In this document: positions 44,014-50,590 of the stretch, in pieces
How the letters are laid out: every line of letters begins with the position of its first letter
How positions within the stretch are numbered: position 1 is the stretch's first letter
Source: Hydrogenophaga aromaticivorans
GTDB lineage: Bacteria > Pseudomonadota > Gammaproteobacteria > Burkholderiales > Burkholderiaceae_C
NCBI RefSeq assembly: GCF_013387465.1
Contig: NZ_VYGV01000006.1
Location: 963,638-1,027,637 of the forward strand
Direction: 5' to 3'
Length of the DNA stretch: 64,000 nt
Made by a program: the position numbers and the translations under genes
Notes under the pieces: generated by a model
Seen by the model: only the letters and a program-made list of their open reading frames with translations
Told to the model about the DNA's origin: nothing
The model's database searches: none

Positions 44014-44299
44014 ATTGCCCTCACACGCGCAAAGCGCAAGGCCACACTGAGAGAGCTATCGGAAAGGGTGGTGTGATCACCCCTTATCGGCCGGCCAGCC
44101 TATCCGAAGCCAAAAACTGTTGCTCACCCCCGCCCGCCTTCCAGAATGAGGGGCTGAATGCGTCGTCCTACGTGGTGAGCTGCGGCCCATATTCGCCGGA
44201 TGGGTTCCGCTATTCCGGAGCGAGAAACCGTATGAGGCCAACCCCTGACGGGGATGTGACGGCCTGATGCTTGGCTTCTTTCGTCGCTGGTTTTCTTGG

Positions 44300-44700
44300 C
44301 CCCAGACGTTGCCTCTCGGGAGCCTCTGAGCAAGGCCCGATCAGTTTGTGATGTCTGGGTTTGAATGGGTGCCCTGCTTCTGTTGCCGAGCGCAGGGCGG
44401 CTCCGAAGGCGGTTTTAGGCCGCTTTCAGGAACGTGCTTTCATTGGCAGTTCTGGGTTTTGCTTCGCTTACGGCGAACGCCTGTCGGATCGTCGGCATCG
44501 GCTTCCGGGCACTGTCGAAACCAGTACACCCCCGCATGGTGGAGGTGGCGGAAATCGAACCCGCGTCCAGCACACTTTCACGTCAGCTTCTGGCGGGGTT
44601 TCGCCCGCCTACGATCATGTTCACTGCGGGCCGACGAAAGCCCTTGGTGGATGGGTGCAGGGCTTGGACCTTGGGCTTGTAGCCGTATGGGTGGTGTCCG
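44300..44700 (-). ncRNA. ssrA: permuted (two-piece) tmRNA
   Basis: The 3' tRNA-like half comes first: T arm GGACGCGGGTTCGATTTCCGCC and acceptor strand CACCTCC, A, CCA ending at 44537. After only three bases (TGC) the 5' half starts at 44533 with GGGGGTG, fully complementary to the acceptor strand (one G.U), and the tmRNA D-loop motif CTGGTTTCGAC. P2 can form between 44487-44496 and 44607-44616 (9 pairs, one mismatch). The tag reading frame lies at 44415-44447, its stop in the loop of a P5-like GCGG/CCGC hairpin. Pseudoknot-like stems GCCCTGC/GCAGGGC and CCCAGAC/GTCTGGG (44353-44359 with 44301-44307) follow. Permuted ssrA is known in Alphaproteobacteria, some Cyanobacteria and one Betaproteobacterial lineage. 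Outer boundaries are approximate. Confidence 0.88.
44415..44447 (-). other. tmRNA tag reading frame, peptide ANESTFLKAA
   Basis: GCC AAT GAA AGC ACG TTC CTG AAA GCG GCC TAA encodes ANESTFLKAA. It begins with the canonical Ala-Asn and ends in Ala-Ala. The usual C-terminal LAA that binds ClpX is KAA here. The resume codon is GCC, preceded by the A-rich CCCAGAACT. Confidence 0.85.
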
Positions 44701-44716
44701 CGCCTGCGTAAAAGAG

Positions 44717-44746
44717 AAAAGCCCCGTGGTTTCCCTTGGGGCTTTT
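44717..44746. terminator. bidirectional terminator upstream of the tmRNA gene
   Basis: AAAAGCCCC, a 12-base loop, GGGGCTTTT: a perfect 9-bp stem with T runs on both strands. On the minus strand it would stop transcripts entering from the early genes just before the tmRNA. Confidence 0.75.
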
Positions 44747-44747
44747 C

Positions 44748-45162
44748 AATGGCTGTTATGCCGTTTTCGCGTACTTGGCAAGACGCTATAGCATTTTGGC
44801 ATAGCTTCAGGCAACAGGCAAGACGATAGGCATTGACCTACCGTGTTGGATTCTTTGCCCTGCGTTGTCCGACCGGGGAGCGGATCGAGTCCGCTTGAAT
44901 CTGTTGTGTCGTACCCTGTTGGTTCATCAGGCGCCGTTATTACGCGTTGGCCCTCGCGCCTACCCGTTGCCGGGTGTCGTAGCCATATGCCTGTTTCGCG
45001 ACTATCCAGGGACCTGTCGCCTGCCGTCTTGCCAGTAAGCAGCGCCACGATTCGTCGTAGCCCGTCCACCTCTTTGATCCGTGCGGTTTCAGTGGAGTAC
45101 CCGATGTTTCGGCCCGGAGTGCCGTTTGAGCCGTTCCTTGAGGCTCGAAAAGTGATTGGGCA
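44748..45162. other. 415-base stretch without a convincing gene
   Basis: Between two terminators. A minus-strand frame (44746-45177, 143 codons) contains a plausible helical segment (TARIKEVDGLRRIVALLTG) but has no clear ribosome site and ends inside the terminator hairpin. A minus-strand TTGCCT (44809-44814), 18 bases, TATAGC (44785-44790) is a weak promoter candidate facing the tmRNA. Nothing else is recognised. Confidence 0.4.
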
Positions 45163-45187
45163 AAAGAAAACCCGCACTTGGCGGGTT
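45163..45187 (-). terminator. intrinsic terminator at the end of the ninR-like genes
   Basis: Minus-strand GAACCCGCCAAGTGCGGGTTTTCTTTT, a 7-bp GC stem with a T-rich tail, about 110 bases after the last early-type gene (45298-45564). Confidence 0.8.
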
Positions 45188-45297
45188 CATTTACCTTCGT
45201 TTGAAGGCGGCTGACCATCGAAGAGGACGGTTTACCGTCATCGCCTGTGGCCAGCTGTCAGCAGCGCGGAACGAATCGAGCGCTACCGGTGGCAGGA

Positions 45298-45564
45298 TTA
45301 TGCATGATCGCTGCTTTTTTGTGCAACTGGTTGTTTCTGCACGTCGCCAACCTCGTCCATCCACATCGCATCGGCTTCCAGGCCTTTGAACTTGTGGCCT
45401 GGATTGTTCGGCGTGGTCATCACTATGGCGGTCTGCCGGGCCTGTTCGCAGATGTCGCAGATCAACCGCTTGCCGAAGTCCTTGGTTCCGATCTGGTTGC
45501 CGTGCCTGCAACGCTCCTGGCCAACGTCCAGCGACGGGATGATTGTTGTCGAGCGCAGCTTCAC
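45298..45564 (-). CDS. small phage protein of unknown function
   Basis: An 88-residue protein with a GTG start at 45564 overlapping the NinX-like stop (GTGA). It begins KLRSTTIIPSLDVGQERCRHGNQ and has Cys residues CDIC mid-protein. The C-terminal HKFKGLEADAMWMDEVGDVQ is acidic. Nothing diagnostic is recognised. It is the last gene before a terminator. Confidence 0.5.
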   Translation of the reverse strand: MKLRSTTIIPSLDVGQERCRHGNQIGTKDFGKRLICDICEQARQTAIVMTTPNNPGHKFKGLEADAMWMDEVGDVQKQPVAQKSSDHA

Positions 45565-45935
45565 AAATCCACCTCGTCGCCCAGCTTCGAAGCCACAAAG
45601 CACCGCATGGCCGCGATCAGGGCGGTTTCGCCTTCCTGCTGGTGGTCCATTTCAAGCGCTTCACGGCTCGAAACACTGGCGTTCACGCCAGCGATCCATT
45701 TGAGCCTTGAATCGAATAAAGGACAGATCAGGCTGATTTCCTCGCGCTCAATGAGTGGCCCGCCCTGTGCCCAATCGGTCGATGGGCTGTACTGCTTGGC
45801 GGAATAGGCGTGAATCCTCGCGCTCTCTGCGTAGGCAAGGTATCCACCACGGCACTGAGCAACTTCAATGCATTCAGCCTTCGCCACAGCAGCGTCAAGC
45901 AGGGATCCTGAAAGCTCAGAGGTCTTGTGTTTCAT
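45561..45935 (-). CDS. NinX-like protein (DUF2591)
   Basis: A 124-residue protein. The start MKHKTSELSGSLLDAAVAKAE and the downstream PSTDWAQGGPLIEREEISL are characteristic of the NinX/DUF2591 family found in ninR regions of lambdoid phages. Function unknown; the family is thought to aid growth in the host. Confidence 0.8.
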   Translation of the reverse strand: MKHKTSELSGSLLDAAVAKAECIEVAQCRGGYLAYAESARIHAYSAKQYSPSTDWAQGGPLIEREEISLICPLFDSRLKWIAGVNASVSSREALEMDHQQEGETALIAAMRCFVASKLGDEVDL

Positions 45936-45938
45936 GGC

Positions 45939-46199
45939 TCAGTCCTTGAATATGCTGTGCGGGTTTCGCTTCACGTTCAGGCCGTCGCGCATCATGATCC
46001 CGATGCGCTCAAGAAAGGCCATGACCCGGCCGAACTCGTCTTCACTGCGCCAGTCGATGCCGAGAAGCTTCATGCGGAATCCGAGCTGCAGACCGTTCAG
46101 GTTTGCGACGTGGGTCCAAGTTTCCGGCAGCATGGCCTTCACCTTGTCCTCGTTGTCCTTCAGCCATTGTCCGTTTCCGAGGGTGTCCATCAGGCTCAT
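45939..46199 (-). CDS. small phage protein
   Basis: An 86-residue, mainly helical protein (MSLMDTLGNGQWLKDNEDKV). It overlaps the candidate antiterminator stop by 4 bases (ATGA). Motifs are lacking. It is conserved in position within the ninR-like block. Confidence 0.55.
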   Translation of the reverse strand: MSLMDTLGNGQWLKDNEDKVKAMLPETWTHVANLNGLQLGFRMKLLGIDWRSEDEFGRVMAFLERIGIMMRDGLNVKRNPHSIFKD

Positions 46200-46771
46200 G
46201 CCAACTGCCTCCGAATTTCCATCTCAGCGAAGCTGTACGCGCCGGCCATGGCGTGCATCAGGTCGGCGGCGAATTCCTTCTGCAAAACGTCCAACCCTAC
46301 CGCGTCCTGTGATTTCCCTGATCCACCACAGCGCCGGCAGATGTTCTGAATGCTGCCATCGTACCCGCCGATCAGGCCGGTTCCGCTGCATGTCGGGCAT
46401 GTCGGGCTCAGGAACGATGACAGGCACCCGCCGACGATGGCGGCGATCTGCTTGTCCGACAGCATCACCCGACGTTTTGTCGCTCGGTCCAGTGCCCACA
46501 GGTGCAGCGCTTCCTTCGTTTCGCGCAGGGTCCGAAGCTCCATCAGGATCAGCAGCATACCGGTCAGGTCGTTGTCGGCCGTCTTGCGCACGTCCTGGGC
46601 CACGGAGTCGTATTCCTGCATGAGCCTGAGCAGCTTCGGTCCGATGCCGTGCACCATGCCGGCCGCGGCGATCATGTCCACATCCCCTTGCCGGTGCTCG
46701 CTCATTCCGAGGTGGCTGGTGTGCGCGGCTCGGGCGTAGCGCTCGGCTGTTGTGGGTTTGTCGTCGCTCAA
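46196..46771 (-). CDS. candidate late regulator with DnaJ-type zinc motif (antiterminator Q-like)
   Basis: A 191-residue helical protein with a zinc motif CPTCSGTGLIGGYDG then CRRCGGSG at about 122-150, inside a helix-rich body. Late antitermination proteins (Q group) of many phages have this arrangement, and the gene sits at the end of the early block, upstream of terminator-studded late genes. The Q role is inferred from position and motif; it could also be an unrelated zinc protein. Confidence 0.5.
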   Translation of the reverse strand: MSDDKPTTAERYARAAHTSHLGMSEHRQGDVDMIAAAGMVHGIGPKLLRLMQEYDSVAQDVRKTADNDLTGMLLILMELRTLRETKEALHLWALDRATKRRVMLSDKQIAAIVGGCLSSFLSPTCPTCSGTGLIGGYDGSIQNICRRCGGSGKSQDAVGLDVLQKEFAADLMHAMAGAYSFAEMEIRRQLA

Positions 46772-47037
46772 GATAGCACCTCCAGCCCATTGCTCTCCGG
46801 CATGCCGACTTTCAGCAGCATCTCGTCTGTGCCAGAGCCAGGGTCGATCAACTTCATGTTTGGCTCAGACCAACCGCACTCCAGGCCATCAAAAGCAATT
46901 GCTGGTGGGTCGAAAAACCACGCCCCCGCATCCGGTGTTCGCTCCCTGAGCGTTTGAACAGATCCAACAAACGGATCACAGAATGCATTTCTGGAGCGCA
47001 ACAGCATCACCAACGCACCTGGTTTGAACTTGCTCAT
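46768..47037 (-). CDS. small phage protein with SH3-like N-terminus
   Basis: An 89-residue protein starting at the ATG at 47037 (MSKFKPGALVMLLRSRNAFCDPFVG), which resembles KOW/SH3-like beta folds. A second part ends LEVLS. It is four bases inside the next gene. No function can be given. Confidence 0.5.
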   Translation of the reverse strand: MSKFKPGALVMLLRSRNAFCDPFVGSVQTLRERTPDAGAWFFDPPAIAFDGLECGWSEPNMKLIDPGSGTDEMLLKVGMPESNGLEVLS

Positions 47038-47291
47038 GTCGTCGTTCCTTTTTGGTGTTGTCGAATCTTCTTGGCCCACTCGCGCACACGCGCATGGCCG
47101 GCTTCCTCGTTGCCTTCGCCGAACACCTGGCTCAGGGCCTTGGCGTACTCCGGGGACTTGATGCCGGCGCGTTTGCTTTCGAACAGTTCGCGGCCTTGGG
47201 CCAGTGCACGGGCCTTGCACTCTGGGCAGTCGGCGTGGAATCGCCCGGTGGCCGGGTTGTGGCTGGCGGTGGTGCAGGCTTCGCAGGTCAC
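47034..47291 (-). CDS. small zinc-binding-like protein
   Basis: An 85-residue protein opening MTCEACTTASHNPATGRFHADCPECKAR: two CxxC pairs with intervening His that probably bind zinc, followed by a helical C-terminus. It overlaps both neighbours. Function unknown. Confidence 0.6.
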   Translation of the reverse strand: MTCEACTTASHNPATGRFHADCPECKARALAQGRELFESKRAGIKSPEYAKALSQVFGEGNEEAGHARVREWAKKIRQHQKGTTT

Positions 47292-47488
47292 ATCTGACCT
47301 TTCAGCCTCATGTTTTCTTCGCGCAGCTCGAACACCAGCTTTTCCAGCGCCATGGCGTAGCCCGCTTCATGGCCTTGCTCTCCAGTGAACGGGTCGATGC
47401 GATCAATCTGCTCGCGCAGCCAGCGCTGATCGTCTGTTTCGGTCTTGATGATGTCGGCCGGGATGTCTTCGTAGACGGGTTCAATCAT
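47288..47488 (-). CDS. small helical phage protein
   Basis: A 66-residue protein with an acidic start (MIEPVYEDIPADI) and a C-terminal coiled-coil-like helix (LEKLVFELREENMRLKG). It is in the chain of overlapping early genes. Function unknown. Confidence 0.5.
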   Translation of the reverse strand: MIEPVYEDIPADIIKTETDDQRWLREQIDRIDPFTGEQGHEAGYAMALEKLVFELREENMRLKGQM

Positions 47489-47505
47489 GGTTTTCTCCTG
47501 TGATT

Positions 47506-48036
47506 TCAGTGGGTGGTTGATCGCATGGCTTCAAGAATCCGCATCCGGGCCTGAGTCGCCAGAACCATCTGCTGCGGGCTGCTGGCCTGCAAGATAGCCT
47601 CATAGACCAAGATCGCGTCCCCCAGCGCCAGCTGCTCCGGTCGGGTGGTTGCCCATTTACCCAGCGTGTTGCGGCGGGTCTGGATGCTGCGCAGCGCTTC
47701 CGATCCGGCCCGGCAGTCAGCCACTGGCTGGCAATCATCTCCGCCGATTTCGATCGATCGGATCAGGGCTACCCCGATGGCGTGGGCCAATAGATCGAAC
47801 TCCGCTGACTCTTCTGGCTTGAGCTTGTGGCTCACCAGCGCACCCAGCGCGCGGTTCACGATGTTGCGGGCGTTGTCGGCGGCGTCTTGCGTTCCTTCGA
47901 GCCAGCTACCGGGAAGCGGTTCGTCGGTGTAGGGCCGGCAGCGTTGCAGGGTGTTCAGGAACTCGGCGCCGTTGAATGTCCTGGCGGTGGGGTTGCCCAG
48001 TCGCTTGCGGGCGTAGGCGGTCATCTTCTTGCCCAT
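47506..48036 (-). CDS. phage protein, helical
   Basis: A 176-residue protein (start MGKKMTAYARKRLGNPTAR), almost wholly helical, with Cys in GDDCQPVADC. It resembles small regulatory or replication-accessory proteins of ninR regions, but no family is recognised. It shares ATGA-type coupling with the upstream HNH gene. Confidence 0.5.
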   Translation of the reverse strand: MGKKMTAYARKRLGNPTARTFNGAEFLNTLQRCRPYTDEPLPGSWLEGTQDAADNARNIVNRALGALVSHKLKPEESAEFDLLAHAIGVALIRSIEIGGDDCQPVADCRAGSEALRSIQTRRNTLGKWATTRPEQLALGDAILVYEAILQASSPQQMVLATQARMRILEAMRSTTH

Positions 48037-48581
48037 CAACGTGCTCCCAGACCGGAGAACGGGTTCGCCCTGCGGAACCGCCCAGCCTTGCCAAGCCGGT
48101 AGGCGGAAATCAGCGACTGGTCCACACCGAGTTCCTTCGCAAGGTGCACACCCTTCTCTTCGCCGTCCATGATTCGAATGATCGCGGCGTCGTCAAGTTT
48201 TCCGAGCCTCTTTGTCTGGGTCGCTGATATCTTCGCGGCGCGCGCTTCCTGATTCGTGTTCTTGCGCGTGCGGATCAACATCTTCGATTTCGTGATGTTC
48301 CTGGCGTGCTCGGGGTTCACGCACCAGCTGTTCTCGCACGATGTGCTGGCCACATGGCCTGGTGGCGTAGGTCTGTCTTTCAGACCAGCCATGATCAGCG
48401 CTCGCACGGGACGGCGGATTCCCTGGTGGTACATCATTGGCACACTGCCACTGGTGAACGAACCGCCCCACTCCCAGCAGTCTCCGCACTCTTTGCTTCG
48501 TGAACGGATGACTTGCAGCAGGTACGGGCCCGAGAGGTCTTTTGGCGGGCCGATGAGGCCCTTCTTTTTCGGTGTGCTCAT
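48036..48581 (-). CDS. HNH homing-type endonuclease with HTH tail
   Basis: A 181-residue protein. An N-terminal HNH fold of the type seen in small phage nucleases (CGDCWEWGGSFTSG, then CENSWCVNPEHARNIT with paired Cys and His) is followed by a helix-turn-helix (GVHLAKELGVDQSLISAYRLGK). This combination is typical of free-standing homing endonucleases. The target site is unknown. Confidence 0.7.
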   Translation of the reverse strand: MSTPKKKGLIGPPKDLSGPYLLQVIRSRSKECGDCWEWGGSFTSGSVPMMYHQGIRRPVRALIMAGLKDRPTPPGHVASTSCENSWCVNPEHARNITKSKMLIRTRKNTNQEARAAKISATQTKRLGKLDDAAIIRIMDGEEKGVHLAKELGVDQSLISAYRLGKAGRFRRANPFSGLGAR

Positions 48582-48928
48582 GCTTCATCCACCCGGCACG
48601 GCGAAGGGTTCTCATCGAACCGGACCGCCTTGATTGTTGGGAGGCCCTTCCACATGCACTTCATGATCCGGTGCCGGCCATCCATGATTTCGCCGTCTTC
48701 GTCCAGAATGATCGGCATGGCCAAGTCGGCGGCTTCGATGGCCTTGATGTGCATGACCAGCTCTCGCATGGTCAGCTTGTTGTAGTTGTGCCAGACGTTC
48801 AGGTGAGCGAGCGGAACTTCCATCACGGGAAGGTCTTTCGACAGCTCGAACAAGCGAGGCACGCTCCACTGGTGCCTTCCGATATGCGACATCTGGTCTT
48901 TCGGTTCGATCCAGGGTTTGATCTTCAT
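48578..48928 (-). CDS. ParB/Srx-fold nuclease-domain protein
   Basis: A 116-residue protein with the ParB-like signature LDEDGEIMDGRHRIMKCMW (the DGRHR loop) and a preceding VPLAHLNVWH strand. It lacks the DNA-binding domain of partition ParB. Phage stand-alone ParB-fold proteins may be nucleases or CTP-dependent switches. It is in the early block. Confidence 0.65.
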   Translation of the reverse strand: MKIKPWIEPKDQMSHIGRHQWSVPRLFELSKDLPVMEVPLAHLNVWHNYNKLTMRELVMHIKAIEAADLAMPIILDEDGEIMDGRHRIMKCMWKGLPTIKAVRFDENPSPCRVDEA

Positions 48929-49203
48929 GCGGTCATCCTCAGTGCATCGTCCAGCAGGTCGCGCTGGGTGAATGGGTAGTGCTTGTCGAAACCTTTGGTG
49001 CCGAGTCCGTGGATGCCGAGCGGGCCTCTATGGTGGGCCGGGCAGAGCGGAACAAGGGTCTTGTAGTCGCCGCGGCCCCATCCGCCACCGCGGTAGTGGT
49101 GCAGCTCAACTGGTCCTGGTGCGTGCGGGCCGTGGATGCGCAGGCAGGCCAGGCAACCGAGTTCTGCCAGCTTGCCCTTGTGGATGTGCTCGGCTCGGGT
49201 CAT
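48925..49203 (-). CDS. Ref-like HNH nuclease (RecA-dependent type)
   Basis: A 92-residue protein with GCLACLRIHGP, VELHHYRGGGWGRGDYKTLVPLCPAHHRG and GIHGLGTKGF, shown here by its key groups CLAC, ELHHY, CPAHH. This matches the C-terminal nuclease of phage P1 Ref, which cuts DNA at RecA filaments. It lies beside NinB, so it is probably part of the recombination set. Confidence 0.7.
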   Translation of the reverse strand: MTRAEHIHKGKLAELGCLACLRIHGPHAPGPVELHHYRGGGWGRGDYKTLVPLCPAHHRGPLGIHGLGTKGFDKHYPFTQRDLLDDALRMTA

Positions 49204-49685
49204 GCGGCCACCTCTTCACGCTTCGGCGCTCGGGTTGTCTCGACCATCTGGCCGTCGATGCGCTGCACTTCGGGGATTTCGTAGCCCTGCTGCGCCGCCC
49301 ACGAAAACACGAACTCGATCAGCTCGGCCATCTCGCGGCCTGTCAGCTCGGATGTCCGTCGGAACACGATGTCGATGCCGTGGCCGTCCAGAGCTGGCAG
49401 GTATCCCACGGGCTCACCGATGGCGCGGCACCAGCTGGCCACCAGGAGGCGCTTCCATGTCTCGATGTCGCGCTTCGACCCAGCCCATTCGATGTTCTTG
49501 CTGATCCATCCCAGCATCGCGTGCAGGCGGGCGCTGTGCTCTTGCGTGCGCTTCGCTGGCTTGACGGTCAAGGTCAGGCGGTGCTCGGCCATCAGCATGG
49601 CTTTCGCCCATGGCCAGACCACCTCCTTGATTTCCTTGTAGGCCTGCACTGGGTTGTGCAGGGTGATGGTGATGCCGGTGGTCAT
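49200..49685 (-). CDS. NinB-type recombination protein
   Basis: A 161-residue protein starting at the ATG at 49685. The NinB/Orf family pattern is visible: the central HSARLHAMLGWISKNIEW, WKRLLVASWCRAIGE, and the end TSELTGREMAELIEFVFSWAAQQG. In lambda this protein binds ssDNA and supplies RecFOR-like loading for phage recombination. It is coupled to the methyltransferase by 4 bases. Confidence 0.85.
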   Translation of the reverse strand: MTTGITITLHNPVQAYKEIKEVVWPWAKAMLMAEHRLTLTVKPAKRTQEHSARLHAMLGWISKNIEWAGSKRDIETWKRLLVASWCRAIGEPVGYLPALDGHGIDIVFRRTSELTGREMAELIEFVFSWAAQQGYEIPEVQRIDGQMVETTRAPKREEVAA

Positions 49686-50590
49686 GCGGCCTCGCTCAGT
49701 TCTTCGGGTTCGTCCGGGGCGAACAGCCCTTGCGCCTGCTCTTTCTCGGCCATCAGCAGGTTGGCGGATGCCTGCTTGAAGTAGCTGTCCTTCAACTCGG
49801 CACCGACGAACTTGCGGCCCATTTCCAGCGCCACGAAACCTTCGGACCCGATGCCCGTGAACGGCGACAGCACCACGTCGCCCGGGTTCGTCCACAGGTC
49901 GATTCCGCGCCGGATCACTTCGAGCTGGAGCGGGCAAATGTGGCGTTCGTCGTCGTGCTCGCGGGCGCTGCGGAACTGCAGGGTGTCGTTCGGGTTGATG
50001 TCCATCCAGACCGGTGATGCCACCTTCTGCCACTTGTCCACCGGGTAGGTCTCAGGCGTGTGCGTCACCTTGTCCATCATTTCACCGGGAGCGCGCATGG
50101 TCACGAGGTAATCAGGGATGCCCTGGCGGCTCATGCACGCATTGGTGCGGACGGTCTTGTGCAGCAGGCCCAGCGCCTTGGTGCGCTGCATGGAGGTCAC
50201 CGGGTCTTTCCAGATGCACACCTCGCTGGCGTAAATGAAACCGTGCTTCTGGAACGCGCGGATCAGTTCGCCGCGGAAGTCCTTCAGCCCGATGTATCCG
50301 TCACGCTCTTTGCTGGTCGGCATCAGCATGCAGTGGAAGCTGACGTTGTGGCCCGGCTTCATCACGCGCGCCAGTTCGGCAACAAGGAAGTCGAAGTGCT
50401 CAAAGAACTCGGCATCGTTGCGCACGTTGCCCATGTCGCGCGGGCTGTTGCTGTAGGTGTACAGGCTGGCGAAAGGCGGCGAGAAGATCGAGTAGTCCAC
50501 CGACTGAGAAGGCAGGCCACTCATGACCTCCACGCAATCGCCATGGAACAGGGAGAAGTTTTTGCCGTTGGTTTGATTGATGCAGTTCAT
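49682..50590 (-). CDS. DNA methyltransferase, beta-class (N4-cytosine/N6-adenine)
   Basis: A 302-residue methyltransferase. Catalytic motif IV SPPF is near residue 37 and the SAM-binding motif I DVVLSPFTGIGSEG near 241, the order of the beta class. SPPF rather than DPPY suggests N4-cytosine specificity. There is no adjacent restriction gene; it is coupled to an SNF2-type helicase upstream. It probably protects phage DNA. Confidence 0.85.
   Translation of the reverse strand: MNCINQTNGKNFSLFHGDCVEVMSGLPSQSVDYSIFSPPFASLYTYSNSPRDMGNVRNDAEFFEHFDFLVAELARVMKPGHNVSFHCMLMPTSKERDGYIGLKDFRGELIRAFQKHGFIYASEVCIWKDPVTSMQRTKALGLLHKTVRTNACMSRQGIPDYLVTMRAPGEMMDKVTHTPETYPVDKWQKVASPVWMDINPNDTLQFRSAREHDDERHICPLQLEVIRRGIDLWTNPGDVVLSPFTGIGSEGFVALEMGRKFVGAELKDSYFKQASANLLMAEKEQAQGLFAPDEPEELSEAA

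Noticed and set aside
44870-44900. GCGGATCGAGTCCGC, resembling a tRNA T arm
   Set aside because: No acceptor, anticodon arm or CCA can be placed around it; a tRNA gene is not supported.
44843-45214. Plus-strand and minus-strand frames over 44746-45218
   Set aside because: They overlap each other and terminators, lack good ribosome sites, and none has a recognisable product; kept only as a note on the gene-free stretch.
47481-47738. 85-codon frame overlapping the 47506-48036 gene
   Set aside because: Its Arg/Trp/Pro-rich product is typical of an out-of-frame shadow of a GC-rich gene.
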